Assembly: GCF_030408035.1 (NCBI RefSeq)
Contig: NZ_JASDCF010000006.1
Coordinates: 1-64,000, forward strand
Length of the DNA stretch: 64,000 bases
DNA from: Psychrobacter sp. APC 3426
Lineage (GTDB): Bacteria; Pseudomonadota; Gammaproteobacteria; Pseudomonadales; Moraxellaceae
Direction: 5' to 3'
Below the pieces are notes generated by a model that did no database searches, was not told where the DNA came from, and saw nothing but the letters and a program-made list of their open reading frames with translations. Position numbers and translations under genes: made by a program. Positions within the stretch are counted from its first letter, which is position 1. Each line of letters starts with the position of its first letter. This document shows, piece after piece, positions 9,744 to 20,780 of this stretch.

Positions 9744-12700
9744 TTGAAAGATTTACTCGATATCATGCAAAGCCCTACCGGTAACGGTAACCAAGAGTTT
9801 GATAGTATTCAAATTACTTTAGCGTCACCTGACGTGATCAAATCATGGTCACATGGTGAAGTTAAAAAGCCTGAAACGATTAACTATCGTACGTTCAAGC
9901 CTGAGCGTGATGGTTTGTTCTGTGCCAAAATCTTTGGTCCAGTAAAAGACTTTGAATGTCTGTGTGGTAAATACAAACGCCGTAAGTTCCAAGGCGTTAT
10001 CTGTGAGAAATGTGGCGTTGAAGTCACGACTGCTAAAGTACGTCGCGACCGCATGGGTCATATTGACTTAGCGAGCCCTGTTGCGCATATTTGGTTCTTA
10101 AAATCATTACCAAGCCGCATCGGTCTATTGCTAGACATGACGCTACGTGATATCGAACGTGTATTGTATTTCGAAAGCTACATCGTCACTGAGCCGGGTC
10201 TGACTTCTTTAGAGAAGTACCAATTGCTTGATGATGAAGACTATTACAAAGCGCTTGAAGAATTTGGCGATGAATTCACTGCCAAAATGGGTGCTGAAGC
10301 CGTTCAAGACCTATTAAAAGACATCGATTTAGATTTAGAAATTGATGAGCTGCGTGAAGCAATTCCACAAACCGGTTCTGAGACTAAGCTTAAGAAGATG
10401 TCTAAGCGTCTTAAATTATTAGAAGCATTCCGTGATTCTAATAACAAGCCTGAGTGGATGGTAATGAATATCTTACCAGTACTACCACCAGATTTGCGTC
10501 CTCTAGTACCACTAGAAGGTGGTCGTTTTGCGACGTCAGATCTAAACGATTTGTATCGCCGTGTCATCAACCGTAACAATCGTCTTAAGCGTCTGCTTGA
10601 GCTGAGCGCACCTGATATTATCGTACGTAACGAAAAGCGTATGTTGCAAGAGTCAGTGGATGCGTTGCTTGATAACGGTCGTCGCGGTCGTGCTATCACT
10701 GGTAGTAACAAGCGTCCATTGAAATCTTTGGCAGATATGATCAAAGGTAAGCAAGGTCGTTTCCGTCAGAACTTACTTGGTAAGCGTGTCGATTACTCTG
10801 GTCGTTCGGTTATTGTTGTCGGTCCTACGCTACGCCTACATCAGTGTGGTCTACCGAAGAAAATGGCACTTGAGCTATTCAAGCCGTTTACTTATAACAA
10901 GTTATTGTCTCATGGTTTAGCAACGACTATTAAAGCTGCTAAGAAGATGGTAGAGCGTGAAGAGCCACAAGTGTGGGATATGCTGGCCATGGTTATCCGT
11001 GAGCATCCAGTGCTACTAAACCGTGCGCCAACGCTTCACCGTTTGGGTCTACAAGCATTTGAGCCAGTATTGATTGAAGGTAAAGCCATTCAGCTTCACC
11101 CACTCGTTTGTACCGCGTTTAACGCTGACTTTGATGGTGACCAAATGGCCGTTCACGTGCCATTGACGCTAGAAGCTCAGCTTGAATCACGTGCGCTGAT
11201 GATGTCTACCAACAACATCTTGTCACCTGCCAACGGTGACCCAATCATCGTACCGTCACAGGATGTGGTACTTGGTTTGTATTATATTAGCCGTTCATCA
11301 GTAAATGCCAAAGGCGAAGGCATGATTTTTGCCACTGTCAATGAAGCATTGCGCGCGATTGGCTCAAACGATTTACATGTGAACGCCAAAATCAAAGTTC
11401 GTGTGACTGAAACGCATTTTGATGAAGAAGGCAACGAGACCAAAGAGATCAGTATCAAAGATACGGTTGCTGGTCGTTTGCTTATCTGGAACATCATGCC
11501 TAAAGGTATGGCGTTTGACGAGTGTAATCAAGAGATGACAAAGAAAAACATCTCTAAATTGATTAACTCTTGCTACCGTAAAGTTGGCGTGAAAGAAAGT
11601 GTTATGTTTGCTGACCAATTGATGTACCTTGGTTTTGCACAAGCAACACTATCTGGTGTGTCTGTCGGTATCGATGACATGGTCATTCCGCCAAGCAAAG
11701 TACAGATCATTGAAACCGCAGAAGGCGAAGTCCGCGAAATCGAAGATCAGTTCGAGCAAGGCTTTGTAACTGCTGGTGAGCGTTATAACAAAGTTGTCGA
11801 TATTTGGTCACGTACCAATGACAAAGTCGCTAAAGCGATGATGGACAACCTAGCCACTGATAAAATCATGAATGCTAAAGGTGAAGAAGAAGAGCAGAAG
11901 TCATTTAACTCTATCTTTATCATGTCAGACTCTGGTGCTCGTGGTAGTGCAGCACAGATTCGTCAGTTGGCTGGTATGCGTGGTTTGATGGCAAAACCGG
12001 ATGGCTCAATCATCGAGACACCGATTAAAGCCAACTTCCGTGAAGGCTTGACGGTACTTCAGTACTTTATCTCAACGCATGGTGCCCGTAAAGGTCTTGC
12101 CGATACCGCTCTAAAAACTGCGAACTCAGGTTACTTGACGCGCCGTTTGGTTGACGTGGCACAAGATTTGGTTATTACCAGTGAAGATTGTGGTACTGAG
12201 GAAGGCTTGCTCATGAAGCCGCACATTCAGGGTGGTGAGATCATCGAGAAGCTCGGTGAGCTAGTCCTTGGTCGCGTGACCGCTCGTGATGTAACGTATA
12301 ACGATGATGCTGATAAAGTGTTAATCCCAGCGGGTACATTAATCGATGAGCATTGGGTAAATGTTCTTGATAACAACGCGATTGATGATATCTGGGTACG
12401 TTCGGTTATTACTTGTGATATCGAACATGGCGTTTGTTCACAGTGTTACGGTCGTGACCTTGCTCGTGGACACAAAGTCAATATCGGCGAGTCAGTCGGT
12501 GTTATGGCAGCGCAGTCTATCGGTGAACCAGGTACTCAGTTAACCATGCGTACGTTCCACGTTGGTGGGGCCGCAAGTTCTGCATCTGTAGACAATAGCA
12601 TCTCGGCACGTAATGCGGGTCAAGTGCACTTTGAGAACATGAAAACGGTACAACATACCGATGGTCATTTGGTTATCGTATCGCGTTCAGCAGAATTGGC

Positions 12701-13967
12701 ATTGACCGATGAGCTTGGCCGTGAGCGTGAGCGCTATAAAGTACCTTATGGTTCAAGCGTGCTTGTGAAAAACGAAGAGCAAGTTGAAGGTGGTCAGACC
12801 ATCGCTAAATGGGATCCGCACACGCATCCAATTATTACAGAATTCGCTGGTACAGCACGCTTCAGTGATATCACTGATGGTATGACAGCGACGGTCAAAG
12901 TTGATGATGCAACTGGTATGAGCTCATTTGAGATTCTAGCGACTCGTGACCGTTCAAGTAACGCTAAAGACTTACGTCCTGCGATTATCCTGAACACTGA
13001 CGAAGGTAAAGAAGTGGTTTACTTCTTACCAGCTGAAACTATCATTCGCGTCAGCGATGGTGAAAAAGTAGCCGCTGGTTCGATTCTAGGCCGTGTACCA
13101 CAAGCATCTTCAGGAACTAAAGATATTACCGGTGGTCTACCGCGTGTTGCTGACTTGTTCGAAGCACGTCGTCCGAAAGATCATGCCATCATGGCAGAAA
13201 TGACTGGTGTCGTCAGCTTCGGTAAAGAGACCAAAGGTAAGAACCGCTTTATCATCACCAATGAAGATGGTGAAGTACATGAAGAGCTCATCCCGAAATG
13301 GCGTCAAATCAACGTCTTCGAAAACGAAACAGTTGCTCGTGGTGAAGTTATCGCTGATGGTCCACAAAACCCGCACGATATCTTACGTCTGAAAGGACAA
13401 ACCGCCCTTGCTGACTATATTGTTAACGAAGTGCAAGATGTATATCGCTTGCAGGGTGTAAAAATCAACGATAAGCACATCGAAGTTATTATTCGTCAGA
13501 TGCTGCGTAAAGTTGAAGTGACTGATGGCGGCGATTCAGGTCACTTTAAAGGCGACCAGGTCGAATACGCTGATATCAAAGTCTTGAATGCGAAACTGGA
13601 AGCGGAAGATAAATTCCCAGTACAGTATGAGCGTCAATTACTTGGTATTACCAAAGCAAGTCTGGCAACAGAAAGCTTTATCTCAGCAGCGTCGTTCCAG
13701 GAGACCACTCGTGTTCTAACTGCTGCTGCCGTTACTGGTAAAGTGGATGAGCTACGTGGTCTGAAAGAAAACGTGGTTGTTGGTCGCTTGATTCCTGCCG
13801 GTACGGGTCTTGCTTATCACAAAGCTCGTAAAGAAAAGGCAGAGCAGAAGCTACAAGACAAAGATCTGAACGCTGCCTTTGATATGACTGCCAGCACTGA
13901 CAGTCAAGACTTTGCTAGCTTCGATGAAGCCTTTGCTCAAGAGCTTAATCAAGACAGCCAGTCTTAA
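9744..13967 (+). CDS. rpoC: DNA-directed RNA polymerase subunit beta-prime
   Basis: RpoC carries the catalytic magnesium site. The protein is 1407 residues, equal to E. coli. The N-terminal zinc site (CLCGKYK with a second CEKCG pair, about 72-90), the NADFDGD metal-binding motif at 460-466 and the bridge-helix region are intact. The C-terminal half has the second zinc cluster around [13 protein letters not shown]. The start is TTG, supported by ACGGAGAAG upstream and by agreement with family N-termini (KDLL, then [12 protein letters not shown]). It is cotranscribed with rpoB and ends at a perfect hairpin terminator. Confidence 0.99.
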   Translation: MKDLLDIMQSPTGNGNQEFDSIQITLASPDVIKSWSHGEVKKPETINYRTFKPERDGLFCAKIFGPVKDFECLCGKYKRRKFQGVICEKCGVEVTTAKVRRDRMGHIDLASPVAHIWFLKSLPSRIGLLLDMTLRDIERVLYFESYIVTEPGLTSLEKYQLLDDEDYYKALEEFGDEFTAKMGAEAVQDLLKDIDLDLEIDELREAIPQTGSETKLKKMSKRLKLLEAFRDSNNKPEWMVMNILPVLPPDLRPLVPLEGGRFATSDLNDLYRRVINRNNRLKRLLELSAPDIIVRNEKRMLQESVDALLDNGRRGRAITGSNKRPLKSLADMIKGKQGRFRQNLLGKRVDYSGRSVIVVGPTLRLHQCGLPKKMALELFKPFTYNKLLSHGLATTIKAAKKMVEREEPQVWDMLAMVIREHPVLLNRAPTLHRLGLQAFEPVLIEGKAIQLHPLVCTAFNADFDGDQMAVHVPLTLEAQLESRALMMSTNNILSPANGDPIIVPSQDVVLGLYYISRSSVNAKGEGMIFATVNEALRAIGSNDLHVNAKIKVRVTETHFDEEGNETKEISIKDTVAGRLLIWNIMPKGMAFDECNQEMTKKNISKLINSCYRKVGVKESVMFADQLMYLGFAQATLSGVSVGIDDMVIPPSKVQIIETAEGEVREIEDQFEQGFVTAGERYNKVVDIWSRTNDKVAKAMMDNLATDKIMNAKGEEEEQKSFNSIFIMSDSGARGSAAQIRQLAGMRGLMAKPDGSIIETPIKANFREGLTVLQYFISTHGARKGLADTALKTANSGYLTRRLVDVAQDLVITSEDCGTEEGLLMKPHIQGGEIIEKLGELVLGRVTARDVTYNDDADKVLIPAGTLIDEHWVNVLDNNAIDDIWVRSVITCDIEHGVCSQCYGRDLARGHKVNIGESVGVMAAQSIGEPGTQLTMRTFHVGGAASSASVDNSISARNAGQVHFENMKTVQHTDGHLVIVSRSAELALTDELGRERERYKVPYGSSVLVKNEEQVEGGQTIAKWDPHTHPIITEFAGTARFSDITDGMTATVKVDDATGMSSFEILATRDRSSNAKDLRPAIILNTDEGKEVVYFLPAETIIRVSDGEKVAAGSILGRVPQASSGTKDITGGLPRVADLFEARRPKDHAIMAEMTGVVSFGKETKGKNRFIITNEDGEVHEELIPKWRQINVFENETVARGEVIADGPQNPHDILRLKGQTALADYIVNEVQDVYRLQGVKINDKHIEVIIRQMLRKVEVTDGGDSGHFKGDQVEYADIKVLNAKLEAEDKFPVQYERQLLGITKASLATESFISAASFQETTRVLTAAAVTGKVDELRGLKENVVVGRLIPAGTGLAYHKARKEKAEQKLQDKDLNAAFDMTASTDSQDFASFDEAFAQELNQDSQS

Positions 13968-13996
13968 TTGACATAGTTAATAGTTGTAAAATAAGG

Positions 13997-14024
13997 AGCC
14001 TGCAATTAATTGCAGGCTTTTTTG
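13997..14024 (+). terminator. Terminator of the rpoBC operon
   Basis: A perfect palindrome with arms GCCTGCAATT and AATTGCAGGC (13998-14017) runs into six T, 31 bases after the rpoC stop. Confidence 0.93.
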
Positions 14025-14124
14025 TGTGTATAAAAAATCGAGAAAGGCATGGTGCTATTATCTAAAAAAATAGTACACTGGAAAACACGCTTTAATTCAC
14101 TATTTATAGAAGGATAATTAGCAA

Positions 14125-14658
14125 ATGGCAGGTAAAACTCGCGTTGCCAAGTATCAAGCAGATCGAACCAATCAAAAGCTATATTTCTGTCGTCTATCTT
14201 GTAAAGCCGCAGGAAGTACCAATGATAAGCAACTTTACCAAGCGCATTGCGAAACAGCTATTTTTCATTTGTACGGTGCGTTACTGGCTTTTATTCAAGA
14301 ATTGGGTCATTTTTATAGTCTAAATATAACTGCTCCTACTTTGTCAGATATTGAGCAAGCGCTAAGTGAACGTACACAGGTATCACCAGAGGTTCAACGC
14401 TTGCAACAATTGCAACAACAAGGCTTTGTTGCCAATATAGAGCGCGCCTATCAACGCTGTCTATACGCTGTGCCACCAGATACTATTATTGATGACCATT
14501 CAAGCACAAGTACTGATACCGCAAAAACTGCGGATCTTATCGTCAATGTGGTGACTTTATCCAATCAATGGTTGCCAGATGAGGCAACAATCCGTGAATG
14601 GCGTCAGCAGCTATTGGATTTAATAGAGCAGTTACGCGGTGGGATGGTTGAGTTTTGA
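14125..14658 (+). CDS. DUF6586-like protein of unknown function
   Basis: This 177-residue soluble protein has no signal or membrane segment. The N-terminal pattern RTNQKLYFCRLSCKA followed by AHCETAIFHLYGALLAFIQELGHFY matches what I remember of the DUF6586 family found next to core genes in Pseudomonas and Acinetobacter. The rest is helical, with a glutamine-rich stretch (about 95-101) and an S/T/D-rich linker (about 126-137). GAAGGA precedes the ATG. It stands alone between the rpoC terminator and ponA on the opposite strand. The biochemical role is unknown, and the family call is from memory only. Confidence 0.65.
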   Translation: MAGKTRVAKYQADRTNQKLYFCRLSCKAAGSTNDKQLYQAHCETAIFHLYGALLAFIQELGHFYSLNITAPTLSDIEQALSERTQVSPEVQRLQQLQQQGFVANIERAYQRCLYAVPPDTIIDDHSSTSTDTAKTADLIVNVVTLSNQWLPDEATIREWRQQLLDLIEQLRGGMVEF

Positions 14659-14664
14659 TAGCTT

Positions 14665-14769
14665 ATACCAAACCCAAAAAGTGCGATTAACTTTGTCAAA
14701 CTTGCTAAGCCTACTAGGAGTAGTGCTTGCATAAGTTTTCCGCGCTCCTCTAATTTTTGGAAATGGTAT
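14665..14769. repeat. Possible small inverted-repeat element
   Basis: A 105-base stretch is bounded by ATACCAAACCCAAAAA (14665-14680) and the inverted copy TTTTTGGAAATGGTAT (14754-14769), matching at 13 of 16 positions. It carries no gene. The phrase TTATACCAAAC recurs with little change at about 23963, before aroB. This could be a miniature element or a remnant; copy number elsewhere cannot be judged here. Confidence 0.35.
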
Positions 14770-14896
14770 TATTTATAGGTTGCTCTCTAATTGATTGGTT
14801 CTCAGTCATAAAGCAGTGGATTTAAACAGTATGACATTTATAGGTTATTAGTGATTACTTCAGCAATTTAATCATTCAAATAGATTTTTAAGTAAG

Positions 14897-14934
14897 AAAA
14901 AGGCTTATCTAGCGAGTGCTAAATAAGCCTTTTT
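14897..14934. terminator. Bidirectional terminator between the DUF6586-like gene and ponA
   Basis: AAAAAGGCTTAT pairs with ATAAGCCTTTTT around an inner TAGC/GCTA stem. Runs of T on each strand let it serve both the plus-strand gene and ponA, whose stop is 36 bases away. The rest of the spacer before it (14770-14896) shows nothing I can name. Confidence 0.82.
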
Positions 14935-14969
14935 ATGCCATGTGCTTTTCCAGTGACCTTATCTGTTAT

Positions 14970-17618
14970 CTACTCTGGCATTGGTGGCATACGCTCCACT
15001 GGCGTTACCGATAGGGGGTTTTCCGGTACGCTATCGTTGCTGATTTTTGTCTCAGAACTTGTTGACTCTTCAGTAGGTTCAGGCTCTGGTGGTTTGCGCT
15101 GTTGCGTCTTGGTTTTAACTGGCTTGGTTGAGGTACTGTCATTGGTATCTTCATCGTCACCGATGATACCATCGTCCGTCATTTCTAGAATTTTCTGCTT
15201 TTGCTTCTTAGATTTTGAGCGATTGTTGACAGAAACCCACTGATGAGGTGTGCCCTTAAGCTGAGCTTTCATGAAGTCCATCCAAACCGGAAGCGCTGCA
15301 ACACCGCCATACTCACGACGTCCCATGGTAGCTGGCTGATCAAATCCCATCCATACGACCGTTGCATTGGTAGGATGAAATCCTGCAAACCAAGCATCTT
15401 TGGCTTCATTGGTGGTACCAGTCTTGCCGCCAATATCATTACGGCCTAACGCTCTTGCCCGTACTGCCGTACCGCGCTGCACGACATCACGTAAGATATC
15501 TGCCATCTCGTAAGCAACTCTAGGTTTTAAAATTCGAGGTGCTTGCTTTGCCATTACATACTGTACGACAGGGGCCTTTAGGCGATCCGACTGTGGCCCT
15601 GCATCATAAACACTGACATCAAGTGTTTTATCTTTTGCGGCAGTTTCGTCACCCTCTGCATCTACAGTCGTGTCAGGTGCTTTATCCGTCGTATCATCAG
15701 TAGAGGTTTTCTCGTTATTTTTGGCTCCTATTTTCGCGTCGTAATCTTCTACAAGCTTTTTATTAATATCTTCTAGCTGCTCATTAAAGCATAAGGCACA
15801 AGCTTGCTGAGGATTGGCTTGGAAAAGTAGCTCATTTTTATAATTGTAAATTTGATCGATGAAGTAAGGCTGTATACGGTGACCACCATTGGCAAAGGTC
15901 GCATAAGCGGTCGCCATCTGTAAAGGCGTGGCCTGTCCTGTACCCAATGCCAATGACAAGGTTGTAGGCAGTTTTTCTTTATCAAGGCCAAACTCATCTA
16001 ACAAATTGCGGGCATCAGAGATACCGATAGCCTGCAATAAACGAATAGAGACCAAGTTACGCGATAGGTATAAACCACGGCGCAAGGTGATATCCCCTAA
16101 GAAGCGCTGATCAGAGTTTTTGGGTTTCCAGTCGCCGACTTGAATAGGGCGATCTGATACGATACTGTCTGGGCGATAGCCTTTTTCTAATGCGGTGGTG
16201 TATACCAGCGGCTTAATAGTAGAGCCTGGTTGGCGCCAACCCTGTAGCGCACGGTTAAATTTACTGTGATTGAAGTCAAAACCACCGACCAGCGCCTTTA
16301 CTGCACCTGTTTCTGGATTTAGTGAAACCAAGCTACCTTGTAACTCAGGAATTTGAGCCAGCTGCCAGTTACCGTTGGCAGTTGGTATAAGACGAATGAT
16401 GTCATTTTTGCTGACCACTTGACTGGCATTACTAGGATAATATCCAATACGGTCGGCAGAGATATATTTGCGTGCCCAGCTCATGCCAGACCAGTTCACG
16501 GTCACGTTCTCACCAGAGGGCATTGTCGCTTCAAAGCTACGTGAATTGACCTTGGTGACTTTTGCAGGAGACATGTTGCTATAACGGCGGAAGTTTTCTA
16601 ATGGCTGATCATTTGCTTCAGCACCGCGCCAGCCGTGACGGTGTTCATAAGCGACCAAACCTGTTAATACCGCTGCTTCTGCATCTGTTTGTGCTTTACT
16701 ATCGACGGTGAGGCGCACACGCCAACCACCATGCATGACTTGCTCGCCATAGCGATCGACTAAAGTAGAGCGTGTCATTTCTGCCAAATACGGCATATTG
16801 ACGTCAAGTTTTTCTTGATAAAGTTTGAGCGCGATAGGCGAGTTGATGGCTTCGTCACGCTGCGCTTGATCGATATAACCGAGCTCGTGCATTCGCCCGA
16901 TAATCCAGTTGCGGCGAGTAAGGGCGCGTTCAGGGTTGGCGACAGGATTATACTTAGACGGGGCTTTTGGCAGGCCTGCTAACATTGCCATTTCAGCAAT
17001 GCTCAAGTTCTCTAATGATTTGCTATAATATTTTTTGGCAGCAGCGCGAATACCATAAGCGCCTTCACCCAAATAGATTTTATTAACATAAAGCGTCAAG
17101 ATGTCGTTTTTACTCAGCTCATCTTCAATCTTACGTGCCAAAAACAACTCAGTCAGTTTACGGTTTAGGGTGCGCTCCGGACTTAAAAAATAGTTTTTAG
17201 CGACCTGCATGGTAATGGTTGAACCACCTGTTTGACTTTCATCATCAGTCACCACCTCTGTAACCGCACGACCGAGACCTTTAATACTAATACCACTGTG
17301 CTGAAAAAATGACGAATCTTCTGCTGCTAAGAAAGCATGTGTCAAATCTTCAGGAATCTCTTCAAAATCAATTGGCAAAGATAGGCGGTTGCCGTACTGG
17401 CCAATCAGCTTGTCATCACTACTATATATCTGTAGTGGCATCTCAAAATTTGCTGTTTTAATCTCTTGAATACTTGGCAGAGTGGGCGATAAATACATTG
17501 CCATGCCGTAAAAACCGATAGGCACAGCCAGCGCTAGGATAACCGCTAAGGCTAAGCAGGCAATAAATAGCCCCACCAAAAAGTGAATGAGACGAGCGGT
17601 AGCATTTTTTTTGGCCAT
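14970..17618 (-). CDS. ponA: Penicillin-binding protein 1A (bifunctional)
   Basis: This class A enzyme polymerises and cross-links peptidoglycan at the outer face of the inner membrane. It is 882 residues. One N-terminal membrane anchor (about 10-40) is followed by the glycosyltransferase domain: catalytic E100 in AAEDSSFFQH, GGSTITMQVAKN, and RKLTELFLARKIE. The transpeptidase domain has the SxxK serine (about 465, in PGSTIKP), SRN (LSRNLVS) and KTGTT (about 730). An OB-like insert lies between them. The C-terminal tail is low-complexity (K, E, T, P-rich). It is divergent from pilM, as mrcA is beside the hof/pil genes in enterobacteria. Confidence 0.96.
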   Translation of the reverse strand: MAKKNATARLIHFLVGLFIACLALAVILALAVPIGFYGMAMYLSPTLPSIQEIKTANFEMPLQIYSSDDKLIGQYGNRLSLPIDFEEIPEDLTHAFLAAEDSSFFQHSGISIKGLGRAVTEVVTDDESQTGGSTITMQVAKNYFLSPERTLNRKLTELFLARKIEDELSKNDILTLYVNKIYLGEGAYGIRAAAKKYYSKSLENLSIAEMAMLAGLPKAPSKYNPVANPERALTRRNWIIGRMHELGYIDQAQRDEAINSPIALKLYQEKLDVNMPYLAEMTRSTLVDRYGEQVMHGGWRVRLTVDSKAQTDAEAAVLTGLVAYEHRHGWRGAEANDQPLENFRRYSNMSPAKVTKVNSRSFEATMPSGENVTVNWSGMSWARKYISADRIGYYPSNASQVVSKNDIIRLIPTANGNWQLAQIPELQGSLVSLNPETGAVKALVGGFDFNHSKFNRALQGWRQPGSTIKPLVYTTALEKGYRPDSIVSDRPIQVGDWKPKNSDQRFLGDITLRRGLYLSRNLVSIRLLQAIGISDARNLLDEFGLDKEKLPTTLSLALGTGQATPLQMATAYATFANGGHRIQPYFIDQIYNYKNELLFQANPQQACALCFNEQLEDINKKLVEDYDAKIGAKNNEKTSTDDTTDKAPDTTVDAEGDETAAKDKTLDVSVYDAGPQSDRLKAPVVQYVMAKQAPRILKPRVAYEMADILRDVVQRGTAVRARALGRNDIGGKTGTTNEAKDAWFAGFHPTNATVVWMGFDQPATMGRREYGGVAALPVWMDFMKAQLKGTPHQWVSVNNRSKSKKQKQKILEMTDDGIIGDDEDTNDSTSTKPVKTKTQQRKPPEPEPTEESTSSETKISNDSVPENPLSVTPVERMPPMPE

Positions 17619-17813
17619 AATAAGACTTATTAATTAATGATTTGCAACAGGTAATGCCATTATACCTTGAACAAAATAACGAGGTCATAATAAATGTGTA
17701 AGTGTGCCTTAATATATAATTTAAATGCTTGAATCTATCTATTAAGTAAAGTATTGTATTCAATTATTACAAATAACTATCAGATTGTACACTTAATATA
17801 AGGTATAGAGTTT

Positions 17814-18869
17814 GTGAGGCTATTTACTTCTAAAAGTCGACATTTGATTGGTGTGGATATTTGTGCCACCTCAGTAAAGTTGGTTGACATACAGCGCCAA
17901 CAGGGCATGTTCCATCTAAAATCTTATGGTATTGAAAGACTACCGGAAGGCGTAGTCGTCGATAAACTTATTGTAGACACCGAAGCGGTTGGCAATGTTA
18001 TTGCCAGTCTAGCCAGACGTTGCCAAGTCGCTGGAAGCAATGCTGCTAGTGCTGTGTCAGGGTCGGCGGTCATTACTAAAATCATCGATATGGATATGAC
18101 GCTAAGTGATGTCGAACGTGAAGCTCAAATTCGTTTGGATGCTGATCAATATGTGCCTTATCCATTAGAAGACGTTAATTTAGACTTCGAAGTTTTGGGT
18201 CCTTCTCTAGCAAGTGATGAGATGGTACAAGTGCTTCTTGCGGCATCGCGCTCGGAGAATGTCGACCAAAGAGTTGATGCTCTAACCTTCGGCGGCTTAC
18301 AAACCAAGGTCATGGATATCGAGTCACATGCCATTGAACGCGCTTTTGGATTGATGGCAGATAACTTACCAAGTATGCCTGAATTGGTGGCTTTAGTAGA
18401 TATCGGGCACAATCAAACCACCTTATATATCGCCAAAAACGGCGAGTTTATATATAGTCGGGAGCAGCTATTTGGCGGTGTTCAGCTGACAGAGGCTATA
18501 CAAAATCGTTATGGACTATCTGCCGAGGAAGCCACGCTTAGCAAACGCGAGCGTACGCTACCTGATGACTACTACTCTGATGTCTTAACTCCCTTTATAG
18601 AAAACACCATCCAGCAAATTACTCGCTCATTACAGTTCTATTTTTCTTCAAGCCAGTATAGCAATATCGACCATGTGGTACTCGCCGGTGGTAGTAGCTC
18701 TATTGCCGGTCTTGCAGGAATGGCACAACAAAAACTGGGCGTAAGTGTCAGTATCGCCAATCCATTCACGCAGATGACCATTGCTCCGAATATTGATAAT
18801 GAGCAACTGGCAATTGATGCCCCAAGTCTAATGGCCGCTTGCGGTCTTGCGTTAAGGAGCTTTGACTAA
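17814..18869 (+). CDS. pilM: Type IV pilus assembly ATPase-like protein PilM
   Basis: PilM is an actin-like cytoplasmic protein that binds the N-terminus of PilN and forms the inner ring of the pilus alignment complex. The 351-residue protein begins with GVDICATSVKLVDI, an actin-type phosphate-1 loop. It also has VALVDIGHNQTTLYI (phosphate 2) and VVLAGGSSSIAGL near the C-terminus. The start is GTG at 17814. It is the first gene of pilMNOPQ and overlaps pilN by one base. The divergent spacer to ponA (about 195 bases) must hold both promoters, but no strong boxes stand out. Confidence 0.95.
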   Translation: MRLFTSKSRHLIGVDICATSVKLVDIQRQQGMFHLKSYGIERLPEGVVVDKLIVDTEAVGNVIASLARRCQVAGSNAASAVSGSAVITKIIDMDMTLSDVEREAQIRLDADQYVPYPLEDVNLDFEVLGPSLASDEMVQVLLAASRSENVDQRVDALTFGGLQTKVMDIESHAIERAFGLMADNLPSMPELVALVDIGHNQTTLYIAKNGEFIYSREQLFGGVQLTEAIQNRYGLSAEEATLSKRERTLPDDYYSDVLTPFIENTIQQITRSLQFYFSSSQYSNIDHVVLAGGSSSIAGLAGMAQQKLGVSVSIANPFTQMTIAPNIDNEQLAIDAPSLMAACGLALRSFD

Positions 18870-19519
18870 TGGCTCGTATTAACCTTTTACCCTGGCGCCA
18901 AGAAGAGCGTGAACGTCGCAATAAAGAGTTCATCACGCTTGTGGTGGCAGTGACACTGCTGAGTCTATTGGCAGCCTTTGCCACATGGAGCTACTTTAAC
19001 AATGAGCTTGATGAGCAACTTGATGCCAATGCCTTGATTGAACAGGAAAATGCCCGCTTAGACACCGCATTGAGCGAAATTGACAGTCTAGAGCAACGCC
19101 GTGAAGATATTATCTCACGTATGCAGGTTATTCAAGACTTGCAAGGTCGACGTCCTGTCCCTGTTCGCTTGTGGGATGACCTAGCAAAAGCCATGCCGCC
19201 AGCGCTTTATCTGAATAACTTGAAGCGTGAAGGCGATGTGCTTACCTTAACAGGTCTGGCTGATAATCCAAATATCGTTTCAAGTTTGATTCGCAATCTT
19301 GATAGTAGTAAATGGATGGGCAATTCTGCCGTTAGTAATATCCAACAAAACATTAGCGCTTATGAAGCGGCACCAGTGCTTAATAATACGGTAAACACTG
19401 GCGAGCAGTCGCGCCCTGTTTATCCTGAAGACAGCTATGTACAGTTTGTGGTAACGACTAAGGTTCAATCAGAAACCGCCCCAACTGATGATGGTACTGG
19501 GCTTGGAGGTGAGTTATGA
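18869..19519 (+). CDS. pilN: Type IV pilus inner-membrane protein PilN
   Basis: PilN links PilM to PilO across the inner membrane. The 216-residue protein starts ARINLLPWRQEERERR, the conserved PilM-binding N-terminal peptide. One membrane helix follows (about 22-44), then a coiled-coil stretch (about 47-90) and the periplasmic ferredoxin-like domain. The start overlaps the pilM stop by one base and the end overlaps pilO by four, showing translational coupling. Confidence 0.95.
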   Translation: MARINLLPWRQEERERRNKEFITLVVAVTLLSLLAAFATWSYFNNELDEQLDANALIEQENARLDTALSEIDSLEQRREDIISRMQVIQDLQGRRPVPVRLWDDLAKAMPPALYLNNLKREGDVLTLTGLADNPNIVSSLIRNLDSSKWMGNSAVSNIQQNISAYEAAPVLNNTVNTGEQSRPVYPEDSYVQFVVTTKVQSETAPTDDGTGLGGEL

Positions 19520-20223
19520 AGCTTAGCCGTAAAAAAAGCCTGATCAAAACCAAAAAGACAGACCTAAAGCAAAAGAAGCAGTTTGACTTGCAGGAGTTCC
19601 GCCGCAGTTTTGAGTCGCTAGATTCGGATAACTATGGTAGCTGGCCGATGCCAGTAAAGGTAACGGTGATTGGGCTTATCGTCACGTTAATCGCAGCACT
19701 GGCGTGGGCCTTGCCGATTAGTAGCAAAATCGATGAGATCAAAGCCGCCGAAAGTCAGCAGCAAACCTTGCTTGAAAGCTACCGTGAAAAAGAGTCACGT
19801 GCTCGTCACTTAGAAGCCTATCAAGCGCAAGTCATTCAGATGGAAACGGAGTTCAACACCTTACTTGATCAATTGCCAAAAGACACGCGAGTGTCAGAGT
19901 TGGTAGAAGGTATCAATATGACGGGTGTGGGCAGTAACATACGTTTCCAAGATATTTCAGTAGAAGCTGAGATTGAGAACGAATTCTTTATCGAGCAGCC
20001 GATTCGTATTGCAGCCTTGGGTGAATATCATCAGTTTGGTAGCTTTATCAGTGGTCTTGCAGCGTTGCCACGGATTATCACTATGCACGATTTTGAAGTG
20101 AGTAACCCGAAGCCTAGCTTGGATGTATTGCCAGAGCTTAATTTGGTGTTGCGAACAAAAACGTATCGCTCAAAAGAGGCCGCATCTGATGAAACCGATG
20201 CCACTGCAGGAGGCGAGCAATGA
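19516..20223 (+). CDS. pilO: Type IV pilus inner-membrane protein PilO
   Basis: PilO pairs with PilN in the periplasm and contacts PilP. It is 235 residues with a basic cytoplasmic N-terminus, one membrane helix (about 49-70), a coiled coil (about 75-120) and a periplasmic domain with GVGSNIRFQDISVE and LRTKTYR near the end. GGAGGTGAG precedes the ATG, which overlaps the pilN stop (ATGA). The last bases overlap pilP the same way. Confidence 0.94.
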   Translation: MKLSRKKSLIKTKKTDLKQKKQFDLQEFRRSFESLDSDNYGSWPMPVKVTVIGLIVTLIAALAWALPISSKIDEIKAAESQQQTLLESYREKESRARHLEAYQAQVIQMETEFNTLLDQLPKDTRVSELVEGINMTGVGSNIRFQDISVEAEIENEFFIEQPIRIAALGEYHQFGSFISGLAALPRIITMHDFEVSNPKPSLDVLPELNLVLRTKTYRSKEAASDETDATAGGEQ

Positions 20224-20753
20224 TAACGACTAGACTGTCCACGCTACTGGCATTAAGTATCGCTATTTTATCTATAACGGGCTGTAGTGACCGCATAGGT
20301 ATGGCGGGCAAAGCCATGGATGATATACGTAACCAACCGGCACAGCCGATTGAACCGCCGCCTCAAGCTGAGTTGGTAGAAGACTTTGTCTACAGTGCTA
20401 GTGCGCAGCGTAGTCCGTTTCTGCCACCAAGCTTAGTCAATGTGCAAGGGCCTACGACCTCTATTGATGGCGTACGTCCTGATATTACTAGAGTAAAAGA
20501 GCCGCTTGAGCAGTATGAACTATCACAATTGGTCTTTCGTGGGGTAGTCATCTCACCTGAAGGCCAGCGATACGCCTTAATACAGCGCCCTGATGGTTCG
20601 GTTGCGAGTGTTAAAGTTGGTGATTATCTTGGACTGAATGACGGCCGTATTGTTGAAATCACGCCGACCCAGATTAACTTGATTGAAATTGTGCCAGACA
20701 GCCGCGCAGGGTTCGTTGAAAAACCCCAGTCGTTGGTCTCTCCTATAAGCTAA
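20220..20753 (+). CDS. pilP: Type IV pilus lipoprotein PilP
   Basis: PilP is an inner-membrane lipoprotein that connects PilNO to the secretin. The 177-residue protein has a lipoprotein signal ending SITGCSDR (Cys about 22) and a proline-rich linker (IEPPPQ). It carries the RSPFLPP motif and the C-terminal homology-region fold with LVFRGVVISPEGQRYALIQ, GSVASVKVGDYLG and GRIVEI. ATGA overlap with pilO indicates coupling; pilQ follows after 27 bases. Confidence 0.94.
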   Translation: MITTRLSTLLALSIAILSITGCSDRIGMAGKAMDDIRNQPAQPIEPPPQAELVEDFVYSASAQRSPFLPPSLVNVQGPTTSIDGVRPDITRVKEPLEQYELSQLVFRGVVISPEGQRYALIQRPDGSVASVKVGDYLGLNDGRIVEITPTQINLIEIVPDSRAGFVEKPQSLVSPIS

Positions 20754-20780
20754 GTCGGCAGATTTTTTGAGGAATAAATA

